Below, in pieces: positions 44,658 to 56,080 of a stretch of DNA of 64,000 nucleotides. The stretch's first letter is position 1. Each line of letters begins with the position of its first letter. Source of the DNA: Kwoniella bestiolae CBS 10118 (lineage: Eukaryota; Basidiomycota; Tremellomycetes; Tremellales; Cryptococcaceae); NCBI RefSeq assembly GCF_000512585.2, contig NC_089248.1, positions 992,001-1,056,000 on the forward strand. The letters are read 5' to 3'. The notes below the pieces were generated by a model that saw only the letters and a program-made list of their open reading frames with translations, did no database searches and had not been told where the DNA came from. Position numbers and translations under genes: made by a program.

Positions 44658-45272
44658 GTTGAAGTGTGTGATCTAGAGAGATTAGAAGTTGATGATAGTA
44701 ATCAAGGTGATCCCTGAGAAAGCGAATGCGATATGACACCGACACAGCACGATGTAGTTGTCTTTGTTCTTGCTCTCCGCAATGAGCTGCTGGAGGGAGG
44801 AGAGGAGAGGAGAGGAGACGGTAATGTGTGTGATGAGTATAAGTGCACCAGAAGGAGAGTCGAGTGAGAGTCAACTGAAGTGAGTAAATGGCAATAGCAT
44901 CAATGGGTGTCCATGTACATGCACTGTCATCATCATCATCATCATATCATATGCACACATGTATATATACCGTTGATAACAGGATACCTAAGATGGGAGC
45001 ACGTGGCAACGGCCGACTGCCTTGGCGCTATTCAATAAATCCACGTCACTATCCTCTTCACCACGCATCCTTTTTTACGTAATTTTGAATCGATTGTATT
45101 TGTATGTTGACGAGCAGTGACCACCACCATCATCATCATCATCATCATCCTTGTCGTCTCGAATAATGTTGACGTGCTCTGATATTACTATACATTCGTT
45201 GAAACTTATAACCTACAGAGCATATACCGAGGATCAGATCATCAGTTGGGTATCACATGCTTATACCCGTAC
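44658..45272. promoter_or_regulatory. Divergent promoter, VMA1 / MCUR1-like gene
   Basis: A 615-bp region. Purine-rich GAGGAGAGGAGAGGAGAGGA (44792-44812) lies near the VMA1 side, and trinucleotide TCA/ATC runs at about 44928-44950 and 45126-45149. No gene was recognised. Confidence 0.45.
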
Positions 45273-46605
45273 ATGATGATCACTAGAAGTCTAATTCAAC
45301 ACTTTGGCCGGATATCTCCTCTTCCCAAAAGATCGGCCACACTTCCCCTTAGACGATCCCCTCGATTTCGTCCTGTTCCTACACCTCAATCCGCCCTTCC
45401 TCTACCTTTTCTTCGACAGATATCAATTCACGCTCCTAGTCCAGACAATGTGGCGGAACATAGAGAACCAGCCGGATACGAGATATCGCATCCCCCCGTA
45501 ATCGCTCAAAGTGTTTCGCAGCAGGACTCGAATAATTCGAATTCAGATACCACGTCTGAAGCCACCTCCTCAACCACGGGTCTTGCCAACGCTACGTCTC
45601 TACCGGCACCCCCAGAAGGCAGTACTCCGTTTACATCGAGGCATCTGCAGCATCCGTTCGACACTCACGCTTTCGTGAGCTATTTGGAGAAGAATGAGAT
45701 CAGTCGAGATAGCGCAAGGGCATTGATGGAAGCGGTCAGGGAAATGATCAAAAAGAGGGGCACGCAGACAGGAGAGAACATGGTCGGCAAAGAGGACGCG
45801 GAGAATGTGAGTGAATCTGTTTACGACCCTTGCTGATGTATACGCGCAGGCTGCGTACCTTTTCAATGCGGCTTTATCTGAACTACGGACAGAGTTAAGC
45901 GTGCAGGCGAGGAACGATGGATTAGCCCTTAAAGCTATGGCAGGAGCTATAAGGCGGGAAGTCGAGGGTCTGGAACAGAAGATGAAGGAGGATGTACAGG
46001 TACTCAAGCACGAGTGAGTCTGGGTATACTTCGCCTCGATCAGCCCACTTACATCTCGCTTACAGTATCGAGATGGATATGAACAACCGAAAGGCAGAGA
46101 CGAGAACCGAGATGAAGGGGTTTGACATATATATTGAGGTAAGTACGAAGCTCATGCTATGTGGAGACTGTCTGACATCCTTGATAGGAAATCAACAACA
46201 AATTCACGATATCGCTGGGTGATCTTCGAACGGAGATTGAAAGTGTCAAATGGGATGCAACCAGACGAGCAATCTGTAAGTCATGATCGAGATCGACAAC
46301 GCTAATATCGTTCAGCTATTATTATTCTTATCGTTGTTGCTACCATCGCCGTTTCAACTTTCCTCGCGACCGACGCCGAGCCGAAAGCCGATCCCAAAGC
46401 AAAAGTCGCGCCATCCCCACCGATGAAGGATATGGCAGTGAGCACAGATGATGAATCGATAGAGGAAGATCTGAAGACGTATACGGAGGAGAGACTGGAC
46501 AAGTTGCTGTCGGATTCGGGAGTGGCGAGGATGGAAAGGAGAAGGTCGAAATCAAGGGAGCATGGCAATGATGAGAAGAAGAATCTGAACGTCGATAGAA
46601 TATAG
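45273..46605 (+). CDS. MCUR1/CCDC90 (DUF1640) family mitochondrial protein
   Basis: Start at one of two adjacent ATGs, 45273 or 45276. The leader MMITRSLIQHFGRISPLPKR is basic and acid-free, a likely mitochondrial presequence. A Ser/Thr/Pro-rich spacer follows. The family domain begins FDTHAFVSYLEKNEISRDSA and goes on RALMEAVREMIKKR. A coiled coil continues through AAYLFNAALSELRTELSVQA, LEQKMKEDVQVLKHDIEMDM, NNRKAETRTEM and FTISLGDLRTEIESVKWDAT. A single membrane segment ISIIIILIVVATIAVSTFLA is followed by a ~90-residue charged tail, which is longer than in the usual family member. Four introns. In animals the family includes MCUR1; in yeast, Put6/Put7. Inner-membrane location and role in calcium or proline metabolism are inferred. 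Confidence 0.88.
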
Positions 46606-46756
46606 AACATCGCTCTGCATTGTAGTCATAGTCTTCCCAAACGGTCCTGTCCCGTCATGTATATGTTGTACAAGTATGGCAGCCCCAAAGCGGCACGTCC
46701 CGGTCATATTCACCCAGCCAGAAACGCAAGATGGGATGCGATCCGGTGTAGAATGA

Positions 46757-47814
46757 CTAGTCTCTGCATAGTTTAGCTCGGGCGGTTATATGATGAGCGG
46801 CGCGCTTGAATAGGCTCGTCTGAGGATCGGCATTGAGGAGGCTACAAGACCGTTCCGTCTGGATGATGCGATCATCATTTATCTCGTCCCTATCTGCCTG
46901 TTCCCTCTCCACTTCGTCGTCTTCATCCGGTGTGATCCGCTCGTCAAGGCGAGGTGACTTTCGTAATCCTTGCAAACCCGCACGACGGTTGACGATCTCG
47001 GTAAGCTCCTCGACTCTCCGGGTGAGGGTGTCGTGTTTTATTACAGAGCTGACGTCCTCATGTTAAGAGAAGAGATCACCAGTGGAACGTTTCCAAACCT
47101 GACGGATAGCAAGGGGTATATCCCGTATCACGTGAAGCTCACCGACATCAGACCTGCCGAAGCTCTCCGTTAGACGGGGAGTCTTGATCATGGAAGGAAC
47201 CCATTGGGAGATACCTTCTCTTGGATTCTCTTTAACGTTGTTGATCGTGGAAGTTGATTGGGTGGCACAGCTGGTCCTCTGAACATCCCAGGAGGCTCCG
47301 AAGAAGCATCCCGTTATGCTTGTCGACGTCTACACTCGGCGATTGCGACTCTCTCCCGCAAGCCATGGTTCATCCTGTCATTCGCAAGCAAGTCGATACA
47401 ACGTTGAGTGATCTGTGACCACCGGGCGATATCGGATCGGTGAAGTTGACATGATCAACTTCCATGGAAGCGACAATGGGACTGATGGATAGGTGGACTT
47501 CTTGTTCCGTGAGTGCTCGATCAGCGACGACCCATACGCAGGGCGATCTCGTGTAAAGCCAAGACTCTCCCAACCGTACTCATGTGCATCCCCTCGGGCA
47601 GCCTCGTGACCCCACGGAACACGCAGTGACCTAGCTTGATTTTATCGTGAACTGTTGGTATGCGTTCAATGCTCGATTGATCACGTTCCTGGGATGTATA
47701 TTTGGTGAGTATAATAATGGTCCAGAGGAAATCAGCCGAGAGAATGTTAGCTGTGTCGGCCTCAGGGGGGGCAAGGTACGGTAGGAGGCTGATGGATTGG
47801 CGGCCCACCTTCAT
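46757..47814 (-). pseudogene. Unresolved, possibly decayed minus-strand locus
   Basis: Three partial minus-strand frames seem protein-like but do not join cleanly. From 47814 a frame runs MKVGRQSISLLPYLAPPEAD... to ALHEIALRMGRR. A second lies around 47370-47573 (DRALTEQEVHLSISPIVASM). A third near 47350-47072, in another frame, contains KTPRLTESFGRSDVGELHVI. A last one ends at 46757 after TRRVEELTEIVNRR (coiled-coil-like), an acidic stretch and ITARAKLCRD. Some GT/AG pairs could link them, but each join I tried meets a stop. It may be a gene with unusual introns, two small genes, or a degenerated gene. I do not recognise the family. Confidence 0.3.
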
Positions 47815-48110
47815 TCACGATGAATACACAGGATAAAGGTGGGTGATTTCCATTGAGATGACTGTTCTGGGTGCTTGCTATGTTGACACATCTATCGTGA
47901 CATGTAGAAGAGGTAAGCAAAGGTTAGAACGCTGATATGAAGATTGAATATCTCACTTACTAATCCAACCTACACCTATTACTCGGTCACAAGCCAGAAG
48001 ACCTTGCGCCCTCATCCCCCCACCCAACACGACTGACTCGTCACAATCCCATCAATCACTCGATCTTTCGATATATATGTACACTCGCTACTTGTACATG
48101 TTATCCACAC

Positions 48111-48213
<103 letters not shown>

Positions 48214-48310
48214 AAACAACAAATCATGTAAACAAGGCTTCCTTCCTTTTTCTCTGTCCCCATCCATACATATCCTTCACCCATACGTATACAACCTCAT
48301 ATCCTCATTC

Positions 48311-48360
48311 TGCTATAATTCGCTATACTTTGCTATACTTTGCTATACTTTGCTATAGTT
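48311..48360 (+). repeat. Decamer tandem repeat, 5 copies
   Basis: Five consecutive 10-bp units of the form TGCTATACTT; the middle three are almost identical and the outer two carry one or two changes. Confidence 0.9.
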
Positions 48361-48419
48361 ACCATCCAAATCACAACGCCATTTTGCATCATGCCTGCTT
48401 ATCTTAACGGCCTCAAATC

Positions 48420-50079
48420 TGCTAACAAGACCCAATCGTTTTCGATAATCCTGTCTCCATTTCTCATTTCAAGGTGGTCAGACGCTTAGGCACGAGTGAC
48501 CCAAGATTCCACCATACGTAAGTCTTCACTTTGGTCAATCTCGATGGTTGTCAGCTGAATCATTCGGTTTCTAGATCCTCTTATGATGGGATCTTCCAGT
48601 ACAACCTCAAGCAGTTCAATGCGAAGAAGCGAAAACCCCAAGCTGTCAACGATGAGGTGATGAGACCCCTAGGCGATCGACTGGGATCGCTGCCTCTGTA
48701 TGCATCCATCACACTCAAGGCTTTCGATAAACTGGAAGACCCCTCGGTCCGACTCGCTATCAAGAACTTCCTCAGGATCGATACGTCCCTGCTCAACCAT
48801 CCGATCCATCCAGTTCCGGTAATCTTGATCAGTACTGATTGGAATGGGGAGAGTCTGTGTGGTGAGTCTACTCAAGACCAAACCGAATCATTTCATCGTG
48901 AAGCTAATGAGCAACATGTCGCTTTTTAGTTTTCACCATCCACGCTCGTTATGGCGATTTCTTCGCGCTGTACCAAACTCTCAGGGTCATCAAGAACAGC
49001 ACAATCTCTTTCGATCCTTGGTCTGACGAAGCGCCGGTCAAACTCATCGAAGATGAGATCACTCCGGACAGAATCATGATAGATCATGATGATCCCTTTG
49101 TACTCAACGCCGTTCAAACCCACTTCCCTAACTCCCAGATCCGGTTCAGCAAACGATCCGTCCACCTTTCCTTGATCCACGACGCTCAGGGGCTATTGGC
49201 TCAACGACTCTTGTCCGAGTACCATAAATCATTCATCAAGTCCGTAGCATTCGGCTATGCGACACCACGGCTGGCAGCGAATGCCGAAAACAACGACCTC
49301 GTCGCTGTCATCCACCATGCCGTCCTGGAGAGCAACCATTCACGCTCCAGGTCATGACATGGATTACCTCCGCTACTGCGACAGGTTGGACTCGATATGA
49401 TTGAGCATGCCACGTGAGTCCTTCTCTTTTCCACACAACATATCCACCGGAACGTTGACATGCTGATTCTCCCCGTCCAGCCCCGAATATTTGATCAACC
49501 CCATCCTCGCCGGTATTCTGGGTCACCCTGGTGGTTTCCATGTATGTGATGAGATCGGATGGACATTTTACGCCAATGGTGCGGCATCTGTCCACGAAGC
49601 AGACAGCTTGTCCTTGTCTAGCGAAGAGCGGGAATGGATCTGTAAACAGACTGGTTTAGATCGTTACTACGAAGTGCTCGACCAAAGGGAAAATGTAGGA
49701 TCACTTTTGTTAGCCTGTATAACCGGATCGTTTGGTCGCTGACTGAATCGTCTCCAACAACTTCTAGTAATTCCTGTCATCAATTACGACGGTCCACGTT
49801 GCGAATGTGAGGTCAGCAAGTAACATCAAATATGCGCACACCAGTTTGCTGCCGACTGTTGGACATACAATGAAGAACCGAGCGAGAACGGTAATAAGGC
49901 AAACAAATTGGGACCGTGAGTGAATCCTTGTATTCATAATGTAGCGTTCAACTGATCGTCCCCTTTGTTGTGGTCGAAGGAGTGCAGCGTCATTCCCGGT
50001 TCTAGTCTTTGAGACTGGGAGATGGATTAGGTTGTATACTCAAGCTCAAAAGCCGAAAAGCAGATCTATTTTCAGCTAG
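48420..50079 (+). CDS. Unrecognised multi-exon protein, 5' end unresolved
   Basis: Exons joined at GTAAGT-type donors give DPIVFDNPVSISHFKVVRRL... to HHT, SSYDGIFQYNLKQFN..., VFTIHARYGDFFALYQTLRV..., and EHATPEYLINPILAGILGHP.... The last parts are LIPVINYDGPRCECE, FAADCWTYNEEPSEN and a terminal LVFETGRWIRLYTQAQ ending FS at 50079. The family is unknown to me. Two oddities are present. The first exon's frame has TAA at 48404 and again at 48422, so no ATG connects to it. An in-frame TGA at 49355 is removed only if a 63-nt intron 49322-49384 (weak donor GTCCTG) is spliced. The gene may have an unseen upstream exon or be decaying. Confidence 0.5.
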
Positions 50080-50514
50080 TTTCGTCAGTCACCGCTGTAC
50101 ATATTCTCCTCCGTCTCTCCAGTACTTCTCTCATTTCCGACTTTCAACCATTTCATTCAATTTGGGTTCCTTCTCGTCTAATCGTATTTTCTCTACCTTT
50201 CAATCCTTTTCTGAACTCTTCCGACTCTTTCCCCACATTCATTTCAGATCAAACGCGTGGGCAGGTACGTAGACAATAACACTGCGATGCGATGCATATG
50301 GAGGAAGGTACTATAATACCAGCACGACGCGAGATAGCTTCTTGACGGTTTAAGCAATGTTGACGCGTTGTACACACCATATGGTCAGTTTGACGGATAA
50401 AGCCGAAACGAAGATAACTACCAACAATACCCACGATGTGACCTTTGTTGCACACCACTACTTTACTCATCGTTCTCATCCTTGACTGTCACATCATAGA
50501 TCACAAACCCCATC
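50080..50514. other. Intergenic region upstream of the M24 peptidase
   Basis: A 435-bp T/C-rich stretch; nothing specific was recognised. Confidence 0.35.
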
Positions 50515-52436
50515 ATGACCCGCAATTATCCAGCTCGTGCACATGCTGCCAAAGTGGTAGCAGAGCTAGCCAAGCTCATTCCCGAGGCAGACCGTGGCAA
50601 GATGCACGGTATCTTCTTGCAGGCATCGCCAACGCTCTACCGAGACGATACTGATCGAGAGCTCCTGTTTCGTGAGTATACTTATCTACTAGTGTGAGAG
50701 AGCACTTGCTCATTATCGTGACGATCTAGACCAAGAAGCGAATTTCAACTACCTCTCCGGAGTGATCCATTCATCATGCTCTATCGCCGTTTTCTTCTCT
50801 CTTGCAACATCGAACATTTCTCATAACCTCTTTATCCCACCTGAAGACCCTGCAGAAACAATGTGGTCTGTACCTCCGCCTTCTCTAGAACAAGCAGAAG
50901 CCCTCTTCGATTCTGACAAGATACAATACACGACTTCGCTTCCTGCATTCCTGGAATCAGCTGTTCAATGCGCCCCAAACTCGGAAGTGATACTGCATAC
51001 TTTGCCTAGTACTATGGAGTATCCAGCCCTCCCTAAAATCATTGAAGAGACGCAAGGCCCTACTCGGACTGCGGAGTACCTGCTTACGGCACTGCACATC
51101 GCAAGATTGACCAAAGACAGCTCAGAGATCGAGCTGATTAGAAAAGCCAACCAGATATCGAGTGGGGCTCACGAAGTGGTGATGAGAGAGCTGGGAAAGT
51201 TTGCGAGGGATAGAGAAGGTAGCAAAGGCAAAGAGAGCATTCGGACTGGGAAGGAGGGCTTGACTCAATGGGAGATCGAGTCTGAAGGAGATGCCGAAGC
51301 TGTCTTCGTGGCCAGCTGTAGGCGTATGGGGTGAGTTACAAACACCTCGTGAAGGCGGTGGTACTTACACAACATCTGCAGAGCCACTACTCAAGCCTAC
51401 TTGCCTATCGTCGCTAGTGGCTCTAGGGCCAGCACACTACATTATGTGTGAGTGAGCTAATGGATTGGCGAGAGCATGGTCCGCTCATACATCGCATGCA
51501 GCTGCAACGACCGTTTGTTTCCCTCAACCTCCGTTCCGCGCCAGCCAGGTGACACCTCATTCACTCCTCCTCGACTCGCCCGTGGTTGCTGCGGCACGTT
51601 TGCTCCATCTCACTCGCACGTAATTTCTCCAACCGACTTCCATTCCAATGCGTTTACCCCGCAGGTCCTCCTCATCGACGCAGGCTGCGAATGGCAAGGG
51701 TATGCTTCGGATATCACCAGGACAATTCCGGTTGGAAATGGTGGGAGATTTACCAAAGAAGCGGGGGAGATATATGATCTGGTACTAAGGATGCAGCAGG
51801 TGATTTTCACCCTTCATCTGATGATATCATCACTAATTCATGTCGGATAGGAATGCGAAGCTCTGGTAAAGCCAGGTATCCATTGGGATAGGCTTCATCT
51901 TCACGCACATAAAGTGTTAATAGACGGATTTCTCCAGCTGGGGATATTCAAAGGAGATACAGAACAAATCTTGCAAAGTGGTGTGACTGCAGGCTTTTTC
52001 CCACATGGTCTGGGTAAGTGTTTACTTGGATGACTAACCCTCAATCAAGCTCACATCTACATTTGGCACAGGCCATTCGCTCGGTTTGGATGTCCACGAT
52101 TCGCGACAATATCTCAAATCGGTTCATGAGGCATTGCCCGAGTCATCTCAACAGACACCGTCCAAGCTTTACGCGTATCTACGTATTCGACGACCTTTGG
52201 CTGAAGGCATGGTTCTCACCATTGAGCCAGGTTGCTATTTCGCTCCTCAGCTCATGGACGAACACGGTGTGTGGTCTAGCGAATTTGTTGACAAAGAAGT
52301 GCTAGAGAGATACGTGGGCGTGGGTGGGGTGAGGATTGAAGACGTCGTAGTCGTCACCAGTGGGGTTTGTGAGAATCTGACGACCATTGGTAGGGATAGA
52401 GAATGGATTGAAAAGGTGTGCTCGGGTGTTTCATGA
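50515..52436 (+). CDS. Prolidase/aminopeptidase P family metallopeptidase (M24B)
   Basis: Xaa-Pro dipeptidase or aminopeptidase, cytosolic, releasing proline-containing peptides. The N-terminal domain begins MTRNYPARAHAAKVVAELAK and includes RELLFHQEANFNYLSGV. The catalytic pita-bread domain shows all five metal ligands. They are Asp in VLLIDAGCEW, Asp in YASDITRTIPVGNGG, His in FFPHGLGHSLGLDVHD, Glu in MVLTIEPGCYF, and Glu in VRIEDVVVV. Between HYVCND and VLLIDAG there are about 50 extra residues rich in Pro, Ser and Cys; part of this (45 nt from GTAATTTC to CCGCAG before GTCCTC) could be an in-frame intron. About seven introns. No signal peptide. Substrate choice between the two enzyme types is not decided by sequence. 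Confidence 0.88.
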
Positions 52437-52792
52437 TCGAGCACTAAAGATGCGCTATCAGGCGTCGTAATTTGTGTTACTTCGTGTTATGCACACATTG
52501 ATGTCCCTCGACATTGAAGCGAGTAGTGCCTCTGCACGTGATGCTGATCGCATCGATACTGATTGATTGCTTGACAAGGGCGTGATGTGAATTATATCAT
52601 TCAGTACGCCCTTAAGCGAGGGTGGGGGAGTCAGAGGATCCGTTCCCTACCCACTCTAACTTCTTCATTTGCCTCCCAGCGTAACTCAACACTGATATAT
52701 CAACAAAGAAAATTACAGTTGGAAAAGCTAAACCTCGTATCCATTGATACTTGTGTCACTACACCGTACCATGACATTCCAGTACTTCGACC
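52437..52792. other. Intergenic region upstream of the P450 gene
   Basis: A 356-bp region; no element recognised. An ATG at 52771 in another frame lies just upstream of the chosen P450 start. Confidence 0.35.
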
Positions 52793-54696
52793 ATGGTGGA
52801 GAATATCGCCGCAACTGTTCTTCTGCAACACTGGTTCACTGTGGCTGTAAGTGTATTGCTGGGAGTTCTCATAAGACTCTTTATCAGATACCTCATGATC
52901 CTGAATGTGAGTCATGAGCGATCCCTTCAAAGAATAGCTTGTCGCTGACATGACCTGACTCAGCACGTCAAAGCTCTGCCCAGCATCCCGACTCTATTCT
53001 TTGGATTTGAGCCTGGTTTGCGAACGCGTCTCCCTCATATCCCTTGGATCTCTCCCGTAAACCGGTACACAGTATATGAGCCTTGGAAGAGTGAGTTGGC
53101 CCGAATTACTCTGTGAGTAGTCCTGATTTTAGTCGTATCGTGCACCAGAATATGAACGAGCCCGATCGGACCTAATAGCGTTCCCCTCCTTTCTGTCTCC
53201 TACCTCTGCGTATGTCACGTCATCGCCGACAACAGCTCATTTCATCAGCTCTAGGCCTCACCTTTCCCACAAGCCATTGCATATGCAGCGATACACCGGA
53301 TTTGATGTGTTTGGTAAGACGCTCCTGTCTACACAAACTGGGCCGGAGCACAAACGACACTGGTCTGTCGTGAAGAGATGTTTTAGCGATCGACAGATGG
53401 CCAGTGTCTGGGATGCGATGCGATGGAGTCTGGATACTTTCATCGAAGAAGAAGTGAACCAAGGGGAAGATGGAGTGGTTGTTGATGAGGAGAGCGTACT
53501 CTTACAGATAATTCTGCCCCCTGTGAGTTGAGGTACGAAGGTGTGAGGTTCAAACGATGCTGACAAGCTCACAGTAGGTCATGCAAATGGTACCACTCCA
53601 CAAGTGAGTATCTATGCCTGCTGTCGTTCCACGGTCTGAGCTTTCGTGTTACAGGCTACAACGATTTTGGCGAGCCCGGAAAGCTTTCCTCGAACACCTT
53701 GAACAGATGTACCTCGATAAGCGTGCCGAGCTTCGAGCAGAAGGTATCTCGTTCGATGTTGATAAGGTGGAAGACCAGGCTTCTAAAGACCTTCTTGGTG
53801 CTCTGGTCCACTCACAGCTCAATGTAGAACAGGAAGCGAGGTTGCAAAAGGGGGACGAGAAGGTGGCTGGATTGACGAAAAGTGAAATCATAGGAAATAT
53901 GTGTGAGCTGCTCAACCGCAATAGCGCAATCTGTCACTGACCTGAAGTGGCCCTAGGGTTATTGATCTTGTGAGTGACCCGCTGTGATCGTCAACAAGAT
54001 GTTCCTGACGCATACACATGACAGTGCCGGTCACGAAACTTCGGGACATACACTTGTTTTTGCAGTCGCTTACCTCGCGCTTTATCCGCATTGGCAAGAG
54101 AGCGTCTATAACGAGATCATCAACGCCTGCGGTGACGAGCAGCCTAGTGAGTTCACAGAAATACTCGATGAGACTGACCATGGGATTCAGCCTACAGCGA
54201 CATGCATAAGCTTCCGTTAGCTTCGGCGGTATGCCTTGAGACCCTCCGACTGCGGGACATAGTCAGTACCATCATGAAAGAGGCTGTCACCGACGTGGTC
54301 GTTCCTTACACCTCCTGGGATTCGAAAGGTAATCTGTCACCACGCACCCATTTAGTCAAGAAGGGGTCTTTGTTCGTCGTGGACTCGTCGGCCACCAGCC
54401 TCAATCCGCATGCTTGGGGACCGCAGAGCATGGAATTCAATCCTCGCCGTCGCCTTGGCAGCACTCCCCCATTCACATCGTTCTCATTAGGTGCAAGACA
54501 ATGTCTAGGCAAAAGATTTGCCGAAGTGGAGATGACGAGTTTCATTAGCGGCATCTGTAGAAACTTCAAGATCTTACCGGTCAGAGCGCATGAAGACGAA
54601 TCATGGGAAGAGATGAAAGCTAGAATGATTGATAGCGCCACAGAGCAAAACAGCTTCCAACCGGGGAAGTTCTCTGTGCGCTTACAAAGGAGATAA
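52793..54696 (+). CDS. Cytochrome P450 monooxygenase
   Basis: ER-anchored haem monooxygenase, substrate unknown. The start at 52793 opens MVENIAATVLLQHWFTVAVS and continues VLLGVLIRLFIRYL, a signal anchor. Next exons give ALPSIPTLFFGFEPG, then a C-helix HKRHWSVVKRCFSDRQM (with the W...R pair). The I-helix has AGHETSGHTLVFAVAYLALY after an intron, followed by the K-helix ETLRLRD (ExxR). Later come FNPRRRLG, a PERF-like element, and the haem loop FTSFSLGARQCLGKRFAEVE with the Cys ligand. The end is FQPGKFSVRLQRR. About seven exons. All P450 hallmarks are intact, so it is probably functional. It lies between a peptidase and a ribosomal protein gene, with no sign of a biosynthetic cluster. The CYP family was not assigned. 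Confidence 0.92.
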
Positions 54697-55285
54697 GTAT
54701 GTCAGTATGCATGTCAATGCACGATCAAATCCTCTTTACAAGAGTGTACATCGATACTAGTTTCGCAAGACCAAAGGACAAAAGAATGAGATTCGCGTGC
54801 CCGTTGGCACATTAGCCTGGATATCCACACTCAGACTATGCACAACGAAGCTTCGAGTAAACGTATGAGCAAGTATTAGATAGGTCAAGAGACTAGTATG
54901 ACTAGATCGCACGGTACAGACGCGCCCTTCTGAAGCGGTTTTAAAACCGATGGAAAGCAAGCCTGGACCCGAACAATCACCTTCTGAGATACTCCTTGGA
55001 ACGGTCTGCGTGTTGAAGGGATAGAGAGGAAAGAGGGAATTAGATTTGAGCAGAGATGCACCCATTGTAAAGTCTAGATTGAGAACATAGCATCGTAATC
55101 AGGTCGCGGAGTTGAAGCATATACATGCAATGCGGCTGAAGCTGGGGGGTGTTTATTACGTAAACGTCACTTCTCGTTTTTGAGACTTTCGTCAACCGCA
55201 AAAGTCGAAATGTGAACCCTTCATCTTTCACATCTACTTCTTCCATTCAACATATTCCAAACCCATTCTAGCATCATCACTCGCA
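54697..55285. other. Intergenic region, P450 / mitochondrial uL6
   Basis: A 589-bp region with no recognised gene; minus-strand frames here look random. Confidence 0.4.
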
Positions 55286-56050
55286 ATGTCATTCAGCAGC
55301 TCAAGCTCCATCGCTAGACGACAGCTGCATTCTTGTGCTATTCAACGCTCTCACATCGGCAAGGTACCAATCGCTGTACCCGCTTCAGTAACTCTCTCCC
55401 TTCCCCCCTCATCTCCCTCGAACCTCCCTCCAACATCTTCTTCATCTCAAAACCAACGCATATTCTCCGTTACCGGTCCTCTTGGATCCGCCTCGATACC
55501 CATCCCGCCTTCTGTCATTCTTACACCCCCTTCGTCAACCTCTCCCTCAATCTCTGTCTCCGTGCGCGATCCAACAGTCAAAACTCAACGAAGCGTTTGG
55601 GGCTTGACACGTACTCTCATCAGCAATGCCGTTACTGGCGTATCCACTGGCTTCAACCTCGAAGTCAGGCTGGTCGGTGTAGGATATAGAGCAGCAATTG
55701 AACCAATCCCTCCCGTCTTTCTCGAACTAGCCAAACAACGTAACCCCCTTTCTGCCGAATCCTTACCTCGCGAAAGATTGAACATCAAGCTCGGTTTCGC
55801 TCATCCAGTCCTCATTGATATACCTTCTGACATCAAAGCTACCGTCCCTGCACCAACAAAGATCGTCTTGAGTGGTACCGACAAGCAGGAGCTGGGTCAA
55901 TTTGCAGCTACCATCAGGCAATGGAGAAAACCCGAGCCATATCGAGGAAAGGTGAGTTCAAATGTTTTTTCGAATCCCGCTGACCTTTTCCATCAGGGTA
56001 TATTCGTCGGCGATGAGACTATCAAACTCAAGGAGATCAAGAAGAAGTAG
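55286..56050 (+). CDS. MRPL6: Mitochondrial large-subunit ribosomal protein uL6m
   Basis: Mitochondrial counterpart of bacterial L6. The start MSFSSSSSIARRQLHSCAIQ is a Ser/Arg-rich presequence. The first half has SHIGKVPIAVPASVTLSLP, then a variable Ser/Pro-rich loop and FSVTGPLGSASIPIP. The second half holds the conserved LIsNAVTGVSTGFNLEVRLVGVGYRA-type element (SNAVTGVSTGFNLEVRLVGV), LNIKLGFAHPVLIDIPSDI, IVLSGTDKQELGQFAATIRQ and WRKPEPYRGKGIFVGDETIK, ending EIKKK. One intron of 45 nt (55952-55996) splits GK from GIFVGDE; because 45 is a multiple of three, its retention keeps the frame and adds 15 residues. The spliced protein is 239 residues. Confidence 0.94.
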   Translation: MSFSSSSSIARRQLHSCAIQRSHIGKVPIAVPASVTLSLPPSSPSNLPPTSSSSQNQRIFSVTGPLGSASIPIPPSVILTPPSSTSPSISVSVRDPTVKTQRSVWGLTRTLISNAVTGVSTGFNLEVRLVGVGYRAAIEPIPPVFLELAKQRNPLSAESLPRERLNIKLGFAHPVLIDIPSDIKATVPAPTKIVLSGTDKQELGQFAATIRQWRKPEPYRGKVSSNVFSNPADLFHQGIFVGDETIKLKEIKKK

Positions 56051-56080
56051 ACATATCATATCATGCATTCCATCATACAA

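Noticed and set aside
46757..47060. Zinc-cluster transcription factor
   Set aside because: Only the coiled-coil-like TRRVEELTEIV segment is reminiscent; no six-Cys cluster is visible nearby.
52793..54696. Secondary-metabolite gene cluster around the P450
   Set aside because: Neighbours are a peptidase, a ribosomal protein and a SAP protein; no synthase or transporter is present.
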